DNA of 35,606 bases, taken from positions 1-35,606 of the forward strand of contig DATLHO010000207.1 in NCBI GenBank assembly GCA_035539855.1, written 5' to 3'. A model generated the notes under the pieces. It did no database searches, was not told the DNA's origin, and was given only the letters and a program-made list of their open reading frames with translations. This document shows positions 16,875 to 24,905 of this stretch, in pieces (positions within the stretch are counted from its first letter, which is position 1; each line of letters starts with the position of its first letter). The translations under genes were made by a program, and so were the position numbers. Origin of the DNA: DATLHO01 sp035539855. GTDB taxonomy: Bacteria; Bacteroidota; Ignavibacteria; OLB7.

Positions 16875-18242
16875 ATGAAACCGTCCAGGCCGATGCTTGC
16901 CGCGATGCTCGCGGCGCTGGCGCTGATCGTCGCCGGCGAGGTCCGCGCACAGGACCGCCCGGTCTACGTGGTCGAGATCACCGGCGAGGTCGACCTCGGC
17001 CTGACGAGCTACGTGCGCCGCGCGTTCGCGGAGGCCGACGCCGCCGGAGCCGCCGCGGTCGTGCTGCACGTCAACACCTTCGGCGGCCGCGTCGACGTCG
17101 CGACCGAGGTGCGCGACATCGTCCTCAACTCGGCGATCCCCACGATCGCGTTCGTCGACAAGCGCGCGATCTCGGCCGGCGCCCTGATCACGCTCGCGGC
17201 GGATTCGATCGCGATGGCGCCGGGCGGAAGTCTCGGCGCGGCGACACCCGTCGACGGCAGCGGAGAGAAGGCGTCGGAGAAGATGGTGAGCTACATGCGC
17301 GGCGAGATGCGCGCGACCGCCGAGCAGAGCGGCCGCAATCCCGCTCTCGCCGAGGCCATGGTCGACGAGACTCTGGCGATCACCGATTCGTTGCTTCAGC
17401 GTCCGGGACAGCTTCTGACGCTGACGACCGAGGAGGCTCTCCGCGTCGGCTACGCCGACGCGGACGCCGCAACGCTCCCGGTCGCCCTCGAGAAGCTGGG
17501 CTTCGGCGGTCTGCCGATCGTAACCATATCGATGAGCTGGTCGGAGCATCTCGTGACATTCCTGACATCTCCCTTCGTCAGTTCGCTGCTGATCATGCTC
17601 GGTCTCGGCGGGCTCTTCTACGGCATCAAGACGGGGCACTTCGGCGTCGTCGCGACGATCGGTCTCGGAGCGATCTCGCTGTTCTTCGGCGCGCAGTACG
17701 TTGCCGAGCTCGCGAACTTCCTCGAGATCCTCATGTTCCTCGCGGGCATCGTGCTGCTCGCGATCGAGATCTTCGTGATCCCGGGCTTCGGCGTCGTGGG
17801 AATCCTCGGCATCGTCATGATGCTCACGAGTCTCTTCCTTGCGCTCGGCGGCAGCTTCACCGCGACGAGCTACGACTCGCTGGCTGTGCCGCTGTACACG
17901 CTCGCCGGATCGTTCGTCGGCCTGTCGATCATCGTCGCCCTGATGGTGCGCTACCTGCCCGGCTCGAGCGCCTTCAGCCACCTTGTGCTGCAGACCCCCG
18001 CGACCGCGACGAGCCACGAACTTGCCGAGACGCGCGACCTGCTCGGCGCCGAGGGACGTGCGCTGACGACGCTGCGCCCGGCCGGCGTCGCGCTGCTGCG
18101 CAATGAGCGATGCGACGTGATCACCGAGGGAGAGTACATCAGCGCCGGTGAGGCCGTTCGGGTCGTACGGGTGGAGGGACGCAAGGTCGTCGTTCGGCGG
18201 ACCGAGGCCCGCGAACTCGCATCCGGCGATGCCGATGCCTAG
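16875..18242 (+). CDS. NfeD-family membrane serine protease, long form
   Basis: A 455-residue protein with a signal peptide ending near VRAQ, then a ClpP/crotonase-like protease domain (residues ~28-215). The catalytic Ser/Lys dyad is predicted as S100 (KRAISAGALITLAA) and K136 (KASEKMVSY), matching the Ser97/Lys138 pair known from archaeal NfeD proteases. Four to five membrane segments follow between about 225 and 365 (SSLLIMLGLGGLFYGI, IVLLAIEIFVIPGFGVVGIL), and a C-terminal OB-fold NfeD domain (ALTTLRPAGVALLRNERCDVI ... GEAVRVVRVEGRKVVV). Such proteins usually pair with a stomatin-like SPFH protein, which is not present here. GGGGAG lies 9 bases upstream of the ATG. The family is linked to membrane quality control. 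Confidence 0.9.
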   Translation: MKPSRPMLAAMLAALALIVAGEVRAQDRPVYVVEITGEVDLGLTSYVRRAFAEADAAGAAAVVLHVNTFGGRVDVATEVRDIVLNSAIPTIAFVDKRAISAGALITLAADSIAMAPGGSLGAATPVDGSGEKASEKMVSYMRGEMRATAEQSGRNPALAEAMVDETLAITDSLLQRPGQLLTLTTEEALRVGYADADAATLPVALEKLGFGGLPIVTISMSWSEHLVTFLTSPFVSSLLIMLGLGGLFYGIKTGHFGVVATIGLGAISLFFGAQYVAELANFLEILMFLAGIVLLAIEIFVIPGFGVVGILGIVMMLTSLFLALGGSFTATSYDSLAVPLYTLAGSFVGLSIIVALMVRYLPGSSAFSHLVLQTPATATSHELAETRDLLGAEGRALTTLRPAGVALLRNERCDVITEGEYISAGEAVRVVRVEGRKVVVRRTEARELASGDADA

Positions 18243-18300
18243 ACCATGATTCCGCATGGCGACGGCACGGTCGCCATCGGAAGCGTCGTGAGGGCGTATC

Positions 18301-18316
18301 TTGGCACCCCGATTGA
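18301..18316 (+). promoter_or_regulatory. Candidate sigma-54 (-24/-12) promoter
   Basis: TTGGCACCCCGATTGA fits TGGCAC-N5-TTGC with the correct 10-base distance between the GG and G elements, but the -12 C is A here. It lies 36 bases upstream of the preferred start of the outer-membrane protein. The NtrC-type regulator at 23461 makes sigma-54 control conceivable. Single mismatch at a key base keeps confidence low. Confidence 0.25.
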
Positions 18317-18351
18317 GCCCACGCCATGAATACGAGCCCATCACGACGACA

Positions 18352-20031
18352 TTGAATCGCCGGCTTCACACCATAGTGCTCGCGGCCGCCACGCTTGGCG
18401 CCGCCGCGGCTTTCCACGTCCCGGCGCTCGCGCAGTCGAGCGACTCGGCGCGCGCGGCCAGGCCATCACGTGTGGAGATCAGCCCGTTCATTCTCGACAG
18501 CGTCGCGATCGAGCGCGCCGAGATCTACGACACCTCCGGCATCTTCGACATTCTGAACTCGTTCCACTGGCTCACCAGCGAGAGCGTGATCGTCGACGAG
18601 ATCTTCTTCGCTCCGGGCGACACCGTCACCGCCAACGACCTCGACGAGCTCGAGCGGAACCTCAGAGACCTCGAAGTCTTCTCGCGCATCACCTTCGAGG
18701 TGCTGCCGCGCGACGGCGACGCGTCGCGCCGCGTGCCGCGTGCGACGCTGCGCATCAGGACGAAGGACTCGTGGTCGCTGCGCACCGGTGGCGCGTTCAG
18801 CGCCGCCGGAGACGACATGACGCTCCTCGGCATGCTGCGCGAGGTCAACCTCTTCGGACTCGGGCTGCAGATCGGCGGCTCGCTCGAGTACAGCACGGTC
18901 AACGATCGCGGCTGGCGCACGAGCGCGTTTCTGTACGAGCCGAATCTCGGCGGTACCCACATCAACGTTGGAGTTCGCGCGGCGACCTCGCGCGTCGAGG
19001 CCTCGGGCGGCGTTCACGTCGAGCGGCCGTACTACAGCAGCCGCGTCGCCAATGCCTGGGCGGCGGGAGGGTCGCACTATCGCGGCGACGAGTCGTTCTA
19101 TCTGCGCGAGGGCGAGCGCATCCGCCGCTACGTCAGTCGCACGAGCACGACCGACGCTTCGGGCTGGTTCAGCATCGCGCGCGGAGCCAGGGGAAGCCTC
19201 TTCCATGCCTCGACGAGCCTGATGGTCGATCGCACGACGCGTGACTCGCTGCTGCCGTTCGCGCCGAGAGCGTTCGAGAACAGCGTCGGCGCGTTCATCG
19301 GCATCGAGTCCATCAAGCGCACCTACGAGCATGTCGAGGATGCCGATCTCAGCGGCGATCGACTGATCCCGATCGGCGGGATGGGATCGGTCTCCATCGG
19401 CAAGATTTCTCCGCACAGCGGAGGACTCGACAACGTCGTCTACGTCGGCGGCGAGGCGCGCAACGCGATCGCGAGCGGCCCGCTGCACGCCTCGGCGATG
19501 ATCGCAGCGGGGACGGGCCTGGCGAACAAGACCGCGCGCTATACCATCCAGCGATTCAACGGAACGGCACACCTTAAGCTGCCGGTCGGAGCGCTCGCCG
19601 CGCGCGTCGACCAGTCGACGATCTGGAACTGGCCGCGCTACGTCGCACTCGCGCTCGACAACCCGAGCGGCCTGCGCGGCTACGACCTCGCCGGACTGGT
19701 CGGCGACAACCGCCTGGTCGCCAACTTCGAGTACCGTCTGCATCCGTTCGCGCGCATCTGGATCTTCGACATTGGCGCCGCCGCGTTCTACGACGTCGGC
19801 TCGGTCTGGAACCAGGGCACGACCATCGGCGACGCCCGCTTCCATTCGAGCATCGGCGGCGGCATCAGGATCGGCAGCACGCTGGGGGCGTTCAACCGGG
19901 GACTGTTGCGCGTCGACGTCGCCTACAACTTCGACGAGCGCCGGATCTCCCGGCTCGTCATCAGCAGCCAGGAGGCGTTCGACGCCTTCGGCACGCTCGA
20001 GTACCGGCCGCCCGGACCGTATCTACCCTAG
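18352..20031 (+). CDS. Outer-membrane protein with POTRA-like segment and C-terminal barrel (Omp85/BamA-like)
   Basis: A 559-residue protein from TTG 18352, which gives a compact signal peptide (NRRLHTIVLAAATLG ... PALAQ). An upstream TTG at 18301 is in frame but would spoil the signal peptide; GTG 18376 is another option. Residues ~79-140 resemble one POTRA domain (VIVDEIFFAPGDTVTANDL ... LRDLEVFSRITFEV). The rest has alternating amphipathic strands and the surface-antigen-type end, with LRGYDLAGLVGDNRLVANFEYR near residue 440, as in the Omp85 lineage, and a final strand with RVDVAYNFDERR. It is shorter than BamA and has one POTRA, so it is more likely a specialised relative than BamA itself. 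It sits between nfeD and the kinase gene. Confidence 0.7.
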   Translation: MNRRLHTIVLAAATLGAAAAFHVPALAQSSDSARAARPSRVEISPFILDSVAIERAEIYDTSGIFDILNSFHWLTSESVIVDEIFFAPGDTVTANDLDELERNLRDLEVFSRITFEVLPRDGDASRRVPRATLRIRTKDSWSLRTGGAFSAAGDDMTLLGMLREVNLFGLGLQIGGSLEYSTVNDRGWRTSAFLYEPNLGGTHINVGVRAATSRVEASGGVHVERPYYSSRVANAWAAGGSHYRGDESFYLREGERIRRYVSRTSTTDASGWFSIARGARGSLFHASTSLMVDRTTRDSLLPFAPRAFENSVGAFIGIESIKRTYEHVEDADLSGDRLIPIGGMGSVSIGKISPHSGGLDNVVYVGGEARNAIASGPLHASAMIAAGTGLANKTARYTIQRFNGTAHLKLPVGALAARVDQSTIWNWPRYVALALDNPSGLRGYDLAGLVGDNRLVANFEYRLHPFARIWIFDIGAAAFYDVGSVWNQGTTIGDARFHSSIGGGIRIGSTLGAFNRGLLRVDVAYNFDERRISRLVISSQEAFDAFGTLEYRPPGPYLP

Positions 20032-20044
20032 AGCCAAGCGAGCG

Positions 20045-21991
20045 ATGAGTCGAGTCTATTCACTGCGGACCGCGATCAACCTCGGCTTCACGACCGTCGT
20101 GCTGTTGTTCACCGTCGTGTCGATCTGGTCGGTGGCGAACCTGCTGCGGCTCGAGGAGCGTCTCGAGCGCGCGACCGAGCAGACGCTGCGCTCGAGCGCG
20201 CTCGCCTCGAGGATGTCCTCGTCGCTGAACTCCGCGCTGCGCGGACTCTTCTCGTACACGCAGGAGAATCGCGCCGGCGCCCGCACGAGCGTGGCCGAGG
20301 CGCACGCGTCGTTCTACGGCGCCCTTTCAGAAGCGCGCGACGCCGAGCGCGATGGACTTCGCGCCGAGGTCGACTCGATCGGCGCGGCCTACATCGGATT
20401 CACCGCACTGCTCTCCGAGATCTCCGCGATCGATGCCTCCGACACCGCCGCGCGCGACAACGAGCCGGAGACCGACAGCGCGCTCGTCGCATTCTTCGCC
20501 GGCCGGGTCGCGACGGCGACCGCCGGCGTCGCCGACGCGATCGTGCGCTACGATCGCGCGGCGTACGATCGGGGCGTCCACGCGCTCGGCGGCATCGAGA
20601 CGTCCGCGCGGCTCGCCGCCTACGTCGTCATCGCCGGAACGGTGCTGCTGCTGCTGTTCAGCCTCGTCGCCGGATGGAAGGTCACGCGCACCGTGCTGCT
20701 GCCGATCCACCAGCTCATCGACGGCGTCCGCAAGATCACGTCGGGGGATTTCGATCAGCGCCTGGAGATCCCCGACGCCCGGCTCGAGCTGACGCAGCTC
20801 GTCGAGCACTTCAACGAGATGGCGTCGCACCTGCGGGAGTACCGGGCGATGAACATCGGCCGGCTGCTCGAGGAGAAACGGCGCTTCGAGCAGATCGTCG
20901 CCGATCTCACCGACGTGATCATCGGCACCGATCGCGACGGCACGGTGCAGTACTTCAACCGCCGCGCGGAGCAGATCCTCGGACTGCCCGCGCCCCTGGT
21001 GATCGGCCGGCACGCCGGAGAGCTGCCGCTGGACAATCCGGTGGTCGCGCGAGTCAGCGGCGACATCGCCCGGCAGTCGGTCGCCGAGCAGGACGAGTCG
21101 GTGCGCGCGCAGGTCGCCGGCACCGAGCACGTCTTCGCCTACGAGCTGCGCCGGCTCACCGACGCCGAAGGAAACTGGATCGGATATCTCGCGCGGCTGC
21201 ACGACGTGACCCGCTTCAAGCAGGTCGAAGAGATCCGCCGCAAAATGATCTCGACCGTCTCGCACGAGCTGCGCACCCCGCTGACGTCGATCGGCATGAG
21301 CCTCGAGCTGCTGCTCGAGGCCGGCTCGATCGAGACGTTCAGCCCGATCCAGCGCGAGCTCCTGGTCAACATCCAGGAGGACGTCCGCCGCCTGCAGTCG
21401 TTCGTCAACGACCTGCTCGACCTCTCGCGGATCGAACAGGGAAAGGCGACCCTGAGGATCATCCCGACGACGCCGCGCGAGCTCTCTGACGGCGCCGTTC
21501 GCCAGCTCACGCCGCTGGCTGCGCGCCAGGAGATCTCGATCGATGCGACCTCGGTGGCGTCGTCGCTGCCGGCGGTGGCGGTCGACCCGAACCGCGTCCG
21601 CCAGGTGTTCACCAACCTGCTGACCAACGCGATCCGCTATACGCCGCTGCACGGGACGATCCTGATCGCGGCCGAGCAGGAGGGAGACGTCGTCGTCTTC
21701 AGCGTGCAGGACAACGGTCCGGGGATTCCGCTCGAGGAGACCGAGCGCGTTTTTGACAGGTTTTATCAAATCCGCGACGATCAGCGGGCCGGTGGATCGG
21801 GACTTGGCCTGGCGATTGTGAGGGAAGTGGTCGAAGCCCATGGGGGCCGCGTCTGGGTGGAGAGTGCCGTCGGTCGTGGCAGCACGTTCTACTTCGCCCT
21901 GCCGATAGCCACTCTTGCCGAGCAGAACGGCGCCGGCGACACCTCCGGCGCATCGGTGAGCATCGTCCCGTCCCGGCGAGAAGAGCCGTAA
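20045..21991 (+). CDS. PAS-containing sensor histidine kinase (KinB-like layout)
   Basis: A 648-residue membrane kinase: TM1 near residues 9-31, a helical periplasmic sensor of ~160 residues, TM2 near 193-215, HAMP (LLPIHQLIDGVRKITSGDF), a PAS domain (VIIGTDRDGTVQYFNRRAEQIL), HisKA with phospho-acceptor H407 (STVSHELRTPLTS), then HATPase with N-box (TNLLTNAIRYTP), DNGPGIP and GSGLGLAIVREVVEAHGG. The order and helical sensor resemble KinB. ATG 20045 starts 13 bases after the preceding stop; the frame is open further upstream inside the outer-membrane gene, but that is a shadow. It is the first of four consecutive signalling genes and its obvious partners are the receivers at 22071 and 23461. 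Confidence 0.93.
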   Translation: MSRVYSLRTAINLGFTTVVLLFTVVSIWSVANLLRLEERLERATEQTLRSSALASRMSSSLNSALRGLFSYTQENRAGARTSVAEAHASFYGALSEARDAERDGLRAEVDSIGAAYIGFTALLSEISAIDASDTAARDNEPETDSALVAFFAGRVATATAGVADAIVRYDRAAYDRGVHALGGIETSARLAAYVVIAGTVLLLLFSLVAGWKVTRTVLLPIHQLIDGVRKITSGDFDQRLEIPDARLELTQLVEHFNEMASHLREYRAMNIGRLLEEKRRFEQIVADLTDVIIGTDRDGTVQYFNRRAEQILGLPAPLVIGRHAGELPLDNPVVARVSGDIARQSVAEQDESVRAQVAGTEHVFAYELRRLTDAEGNWIGYLARLHDVTRFKQVEEIRRKMISTVSHELRTPLTSIGMSLELLLEAGSIETFSPIQRELLVNIQEDVRRLQSFVNDLLDLSRIEQGKATLRIIPTTPRELSDGAVRQLTPLAARQEISIDATSVASSLPAVAVDPNRVRQVFTNLLTNAIRYTPLHGTILIAAEQEGDVVVFSVQDNGPGIPLEETERVFDRFYQIRDDQRAGGSGLGLAIVREVVEAHGGRVWVESAVGRGSTFYFALPIATLAEQNGAGDTSGASVSIVPSRREEP

Positions 21992-22070
21992 GAGTCGTGC
22001 GCCCGCGGTGAGAGCCGCGCGCCACTGCGGCCGGCTTCGGGTTCCGCTCGCCAACGCCTGGCCCAAACCG

Positions 22071-22778
22071 ATGTACCCACACCAGAACGGAGCCGGCGCT
22101 CCGGCGCCGATGGCGGACGACGCCTCCGGCGGCGCTTCCGGCGCGGTCTCCGACCGACGCATCCTCGTCGTCGACGATGAGAAGAACGTGCGCTTCACCG
22201 TGGCGCACGCGCTGCGCAGTGATGGCTACACGGTCGATTCGGCGGGGAGCGGCACCGAGGGACTCGACCGCACGAGCTCGATACGCTACGACCTGATCCT
22301 TGTCGATCTGCGGATGCCGGGCATGACCGGCATCGACATGCTGCGCGAGCTGCGCCAGCGCGACCCGGCGATGCCGGCGGTGATCATCACGGCCTATGGC
22401 GTGCCGCAGCAGCTCGTCGAGGCGGCCGAGCTCGGCGCGATCGACTGCATCCACAAGCCATTCAGCATTCAGACCATCCGCAGCGTCGTGCGCGAGGTCA
22501 TCGACCGCGCCGAGCACGGGCTGGCGGCGCAGACGGCCGAGGAGCACGTCCGCGAGGCAAAGCGCGCGATCATGCGCGGCGAGGTCGACAAGGCTCACGC
22601 CGAGCTCGAGCGCGCGATCGAGCTCGATCCGCACAACGGCGAGCCGCACCTGCTCGACGGGATCGTGTCCCTCTTGAAGCGGGACGGCGAAACAGCATGC
22701 GAACACTTCAGAACAGCCTTGCAGATTGATCCAACGAACAAGAACGCCAGTGAGTATCTTGCGTTCTATGGGCGCTGA
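22071..22778 (+). CDS. Response regulator with C-terminal TPR-like repeats
   Basis: A 235-residue protein from ATG 22071 (ATG 22110 also possible; neither has a clear ribosome-binding site). After a Gly/Ala-rich lead the receiver domain begins (RILVVDDEKNVRF), with phospho-acceptor D79 (ILVDLRMPGMTG) and the conserved Lys in IHKPFS. The C-terminal ~85 residues have no DNA-binding domain; instead they contain about two TPR-like units (AHAELERAIELDPHNGEPH, ACEHFRTALQIDPTNKN). It probably signals by protein-protein contact. It lies between two kinase genes. Confidence 0.88.
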   Translation: MYPHQNGAGAPAPMADDASGGASGAVSDRRILVVDDEKNVRFTVAHALRSDGYTVDSAGSGTEGLDRTSSIRYDLILVDLRMPGMTGIDMLRELRQRDPAMPAVIITAYGVPQQLVEAAELGAIDCIHKPFSIQTIRSVVREVIDRAEHGLAAQTAEEHVREAKRAIMRGEVDKAHAELERAIELDPHNGEPHLLDGIVSLLKRDGETACEHFRTALQIDPTNKNASEYLAFYGR

Positions 22779-22792
22779 CCGACGTTTATCCA

Positions 22793-23455
22793 ATGATCGA
22801 ACACGTTAACGCCGACGAGGCCGCCGCTCAGCCCGCTCTCGGGAGCTTCATGCGGCTGCTCGCCCATGAGCTCGGCAATCCGGTCGCCACGATCCGGATG
22901 TCGGCCGAGATGCTCCAGTCGAATGTCCCTCCGGAGATGCACGAGCAGCTCTCCTCGATGATTCTCGAGGAGGCCATCCACCTCGAGGAGCTCATCGAGC
23001 GCGCCCTCTTCTATGCCTCCATCGGCACACCGTCTCCGGTCGACGTCGACGTTCCGCGCCTTCTCGAATCGGTCGCGCAGCAGTTTCCGTCGGCGCCGGT
23101 TTCGATCAGGGCCGCGGTGACAACGTTGACGCTGCATGCCGACCCGGGGCAGCTCGGGCGCATGGTCGGCGAGGCGATCGCCAACGCCGTCGATTCCGGC
23201 GCGACGACGATCGAGCTGTCGGCCGAGCAGCAGAACGGCAACATCGTCATCCGCGTCATCGATGACGGCGAAGGGGTCGGCGCCTCGGCGGCGTCGCGCG
23301 TCTTCGACCCGTTCTACACGACCCGCGAAGGGAAGCTCGGTCTCGGGCTGACGATCGCGCGGAGAATCGCGGCGCTGCATGGCGGCAGCGCCGAGGCCCG
23401 GCCGGGCACCGCGTCCGGCGCCGAGGTGTCGTACAGCATTCCGATTAACCGTTGA
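22793..23455 (+). CDS. Small soluble histidine kinase
   Basis: A 220-residue kinase core with no membrane segment or sensor domain. The H-box is RLLAHELGNPVATI with H25, then a HATPase domain with N-box (GEAIANAVDSG), DDGEGVG, FDPFYTTREGKLGLGLTIARRI and a final HGGSAEARPG. The N-box is slightly degenerate (AVDSG rather than NA-KF/YT), so kinase activity is likely but not certain; a phosphotransfer or phosphatase role is possible. Start ATG 22793 lies 14 bases after the receiver-TPR gene, and its end abuts the NtrC-type gene. Confidence 0.88.
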   Translation: MIEHVNADEAAAQPALGSFMRLLAHELGNPVATIRMSAEMLQSNVPPEMHEQLSSMILEEAIHLEELIERALFYASIGTPSPVDVDVPRLLESVAQQFPSAPVSIRAAVTTLTLHADPGQLGRMVGEAIANAVDSGATTIELSAEQQNGNIVIRVIDDGEGVGASAASRVFDPFYTTREGKLGLGLTIARRIAALHGGSAEARPGTASGAEVSYSIPINR

Positions 23456-23460
23456 GTCAA

Positions 23461-24807
23461 ATGGCCCGCATACTCGTTGTGGACGATCAGGCAAATGTCC
23501 GCAAGACCTATTCGATGTTGCTGAGTGCGAACGGTCACGAGGTCATCCAGGCCAAGAACGGCCAGGAAGGTCTCGAGCTGCTCTCCGACGAGCAGGTCGA
23601 CCTCGTCATCAGCGACATCAAGATGGAGCCCGTCGACGGCATGTCGCTTCTTCGCGATGGCAAGAAGCAGTACCCGGACACGGAGTTCCTGATGGTCACC
23701 GGTTTCAGCTCCGTCCGAGATGGCGTCGAGGCGATGAAGGCGGGGGCCTACGACTACGTCACGAAGCAGACGAACACCGAGGAGCTGCTGCTGCTCGTCG
23801 ACAAGGCGATCGAGAAGCGCAAGCTCACGCACGCGCTGCGCCAGCTTCAGATCCAGGTCAAGGGAACCGACGCGACGACGCGCATCATCGGCAACGCGCC
23901 GGAGCTGCGCGCGGTGCTCGAGATCGCCGAGAAGGTCGCGCCGACCGACACGACCGTGCTGCTGCTGGGCGAGTCGGGTACCGGCAAGGAGCTCATCGCC
24001 GAAGCCGTCCACGAGCTCAGCGGCCGGCGCAACAAGAACTTCGTCGCCGTCAACTGCGGCGCGATCCCGCCGAACCTCGAGGAGTCGACGCTCTTCGGCC
24101 ACGTCAAGGGGTCGTTCACCGGCGCGATCGCCAACAAGGACGGACTGTTCAAGGAAGCCGACGGCGGCACGATCTTCCTCGATGAGATCGGCGAGATGCA
24201 GCTCGACACGCAGGCGAAGCTCCTGCGCGTGCTGCAGAACAAGCAGGTCACGCGCGTTGGCGACAACAAGCCGACGCTCGTCGACGTCCGCGTCGTCGCC
24301 GCGACCAACCGCGACCTCAAGCAGATGGTCGACGAGGGACAGTTCCGCAAGGATCTCTATTACCGTCTCAACGTCATCTCGCTGCAGCTCCCGCCGCTGC
24401 GTCAGCGCGGCGAGGACGTGCTCGAGCTCGCGAACTACTTCGCGACGATGCTCTCGGAGCGGATGAACAAGCCGTTCACCGGGTGCACGCCGAAGCTCCT
24501 CGAGTACCTGCACGACTACAGCTGGCCCGGCAACATCCGCGAGCTGCAGAACATCATCGAGCGCCTCGTGATCCTCAGCGACAGCTCGACGCTCGACGAG
24601 AAGCACCTGCCGAAGGAGATCATCCACGGCGCGTCGCCCTCGAACGGCACTGCCGGCGTCGAAGAGCTCACGCTTGCAGAGATGGAGCGGCGCTACATCC
24701 TCGACATCCTCGAGCGCTATGACGGGCAGAAGTCGGTCGTCGCCGACAAGCTCGGCATCAGCACGACGACGCTCTGGCGCAAGCTCAAGGAATACGGCGT
24801 CAACTGA
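23461..24807 (+). CDS. Sigma-54-dependent response regulator, NtrC family
   Basis: A 448-residue activator: receiver domain with phospho-acceptor D52 (LVISDIKMEPVDG), AAA+ domain with Walker A GESGTGKE (170-177), sigma-54 contact loop GSFTGA (217-222, a variant of GAFTGA), Walker B IFLDEIGEM and arginine-finger region FRKDLYYRLNV, then a Fis-type helix-turn-helix (VVADKLGISTTTLWRKLKEYG). In the receiver the conserved Lys is followed by Gln instead of Pro (YVTKQTN). ATG 23461 is preferred over TTG 23452, which would overlap the preceding stop. It probably receives phosphate from one of the two kinases just upstream and drives sigma-54 promoters. Confidence 0.93.
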   Translation: MARILVVDDQANVRKTYSMLLSANGHEVIQAKNGQEGLELLSDEQVDLVISDIKMEPVDGMSLLRDGKKQYPDTEFLMVTGFSSVRDGVEAMKAGAYDYVTKQTNTEELLLLVDKAIEKRKLTHALRQLQIQVKGTDATTRIIGNAPELRAVLEIAEKVAPTDTTVLLLGESGTGKELIAEAVHELSGRRNKNFVAVNCGAIPPNLEESTLFGHVKGSFTGAIANKDGLFKEADGGTIFLDEIGEMQLDTQAKLLRVLQNKQVTRVGDNKPTLVDVRVVAATNRDLKQMVDEGQFRKDLYYRLNVISLQLPPLRQRGEDVLELANYFATMLSERMNKPFTGCTPKLLEYLHDYSWPGNIRELQNIIERLVILSDSSTLDEKHLPKEIIHGASPSNGTAGVEELTLAEMERRYILDILERYDGQKSVVADKLGISTTTLWRKLKEYGVN

Positions 24808-24827
24808 CGCCGACCGCACGAATCGCT

Positions 24828-24860
24828 GCGCCTCGCTCCGTCGACAACGGAGCGGGGCGC
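24828..24860 (+). terminator. 14-bp hairpin after the NtrC-type gene, no T-tract
   Basis: GCGCCTCGCTCCGT pairs with ACGGAGCGGGGCGC (one G-T pair) around CGACA, 20 bases after the stop. No T-run follows. It separates the signalling block from prfB. Confidence 0.55.
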
Positions 24861-24905
24861 GACCGTATCAACGCAAATCCTGAAACCGCAACGAAGGAGT
24901 CGATC

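Noticed and set aside
19772..20044. Upstream extension of the PAS kinase frame
   Set aside because: It lies inside the outer-membrane protein gene; ATG 20045 gives the expected short cytoplasmic tail before TM1.
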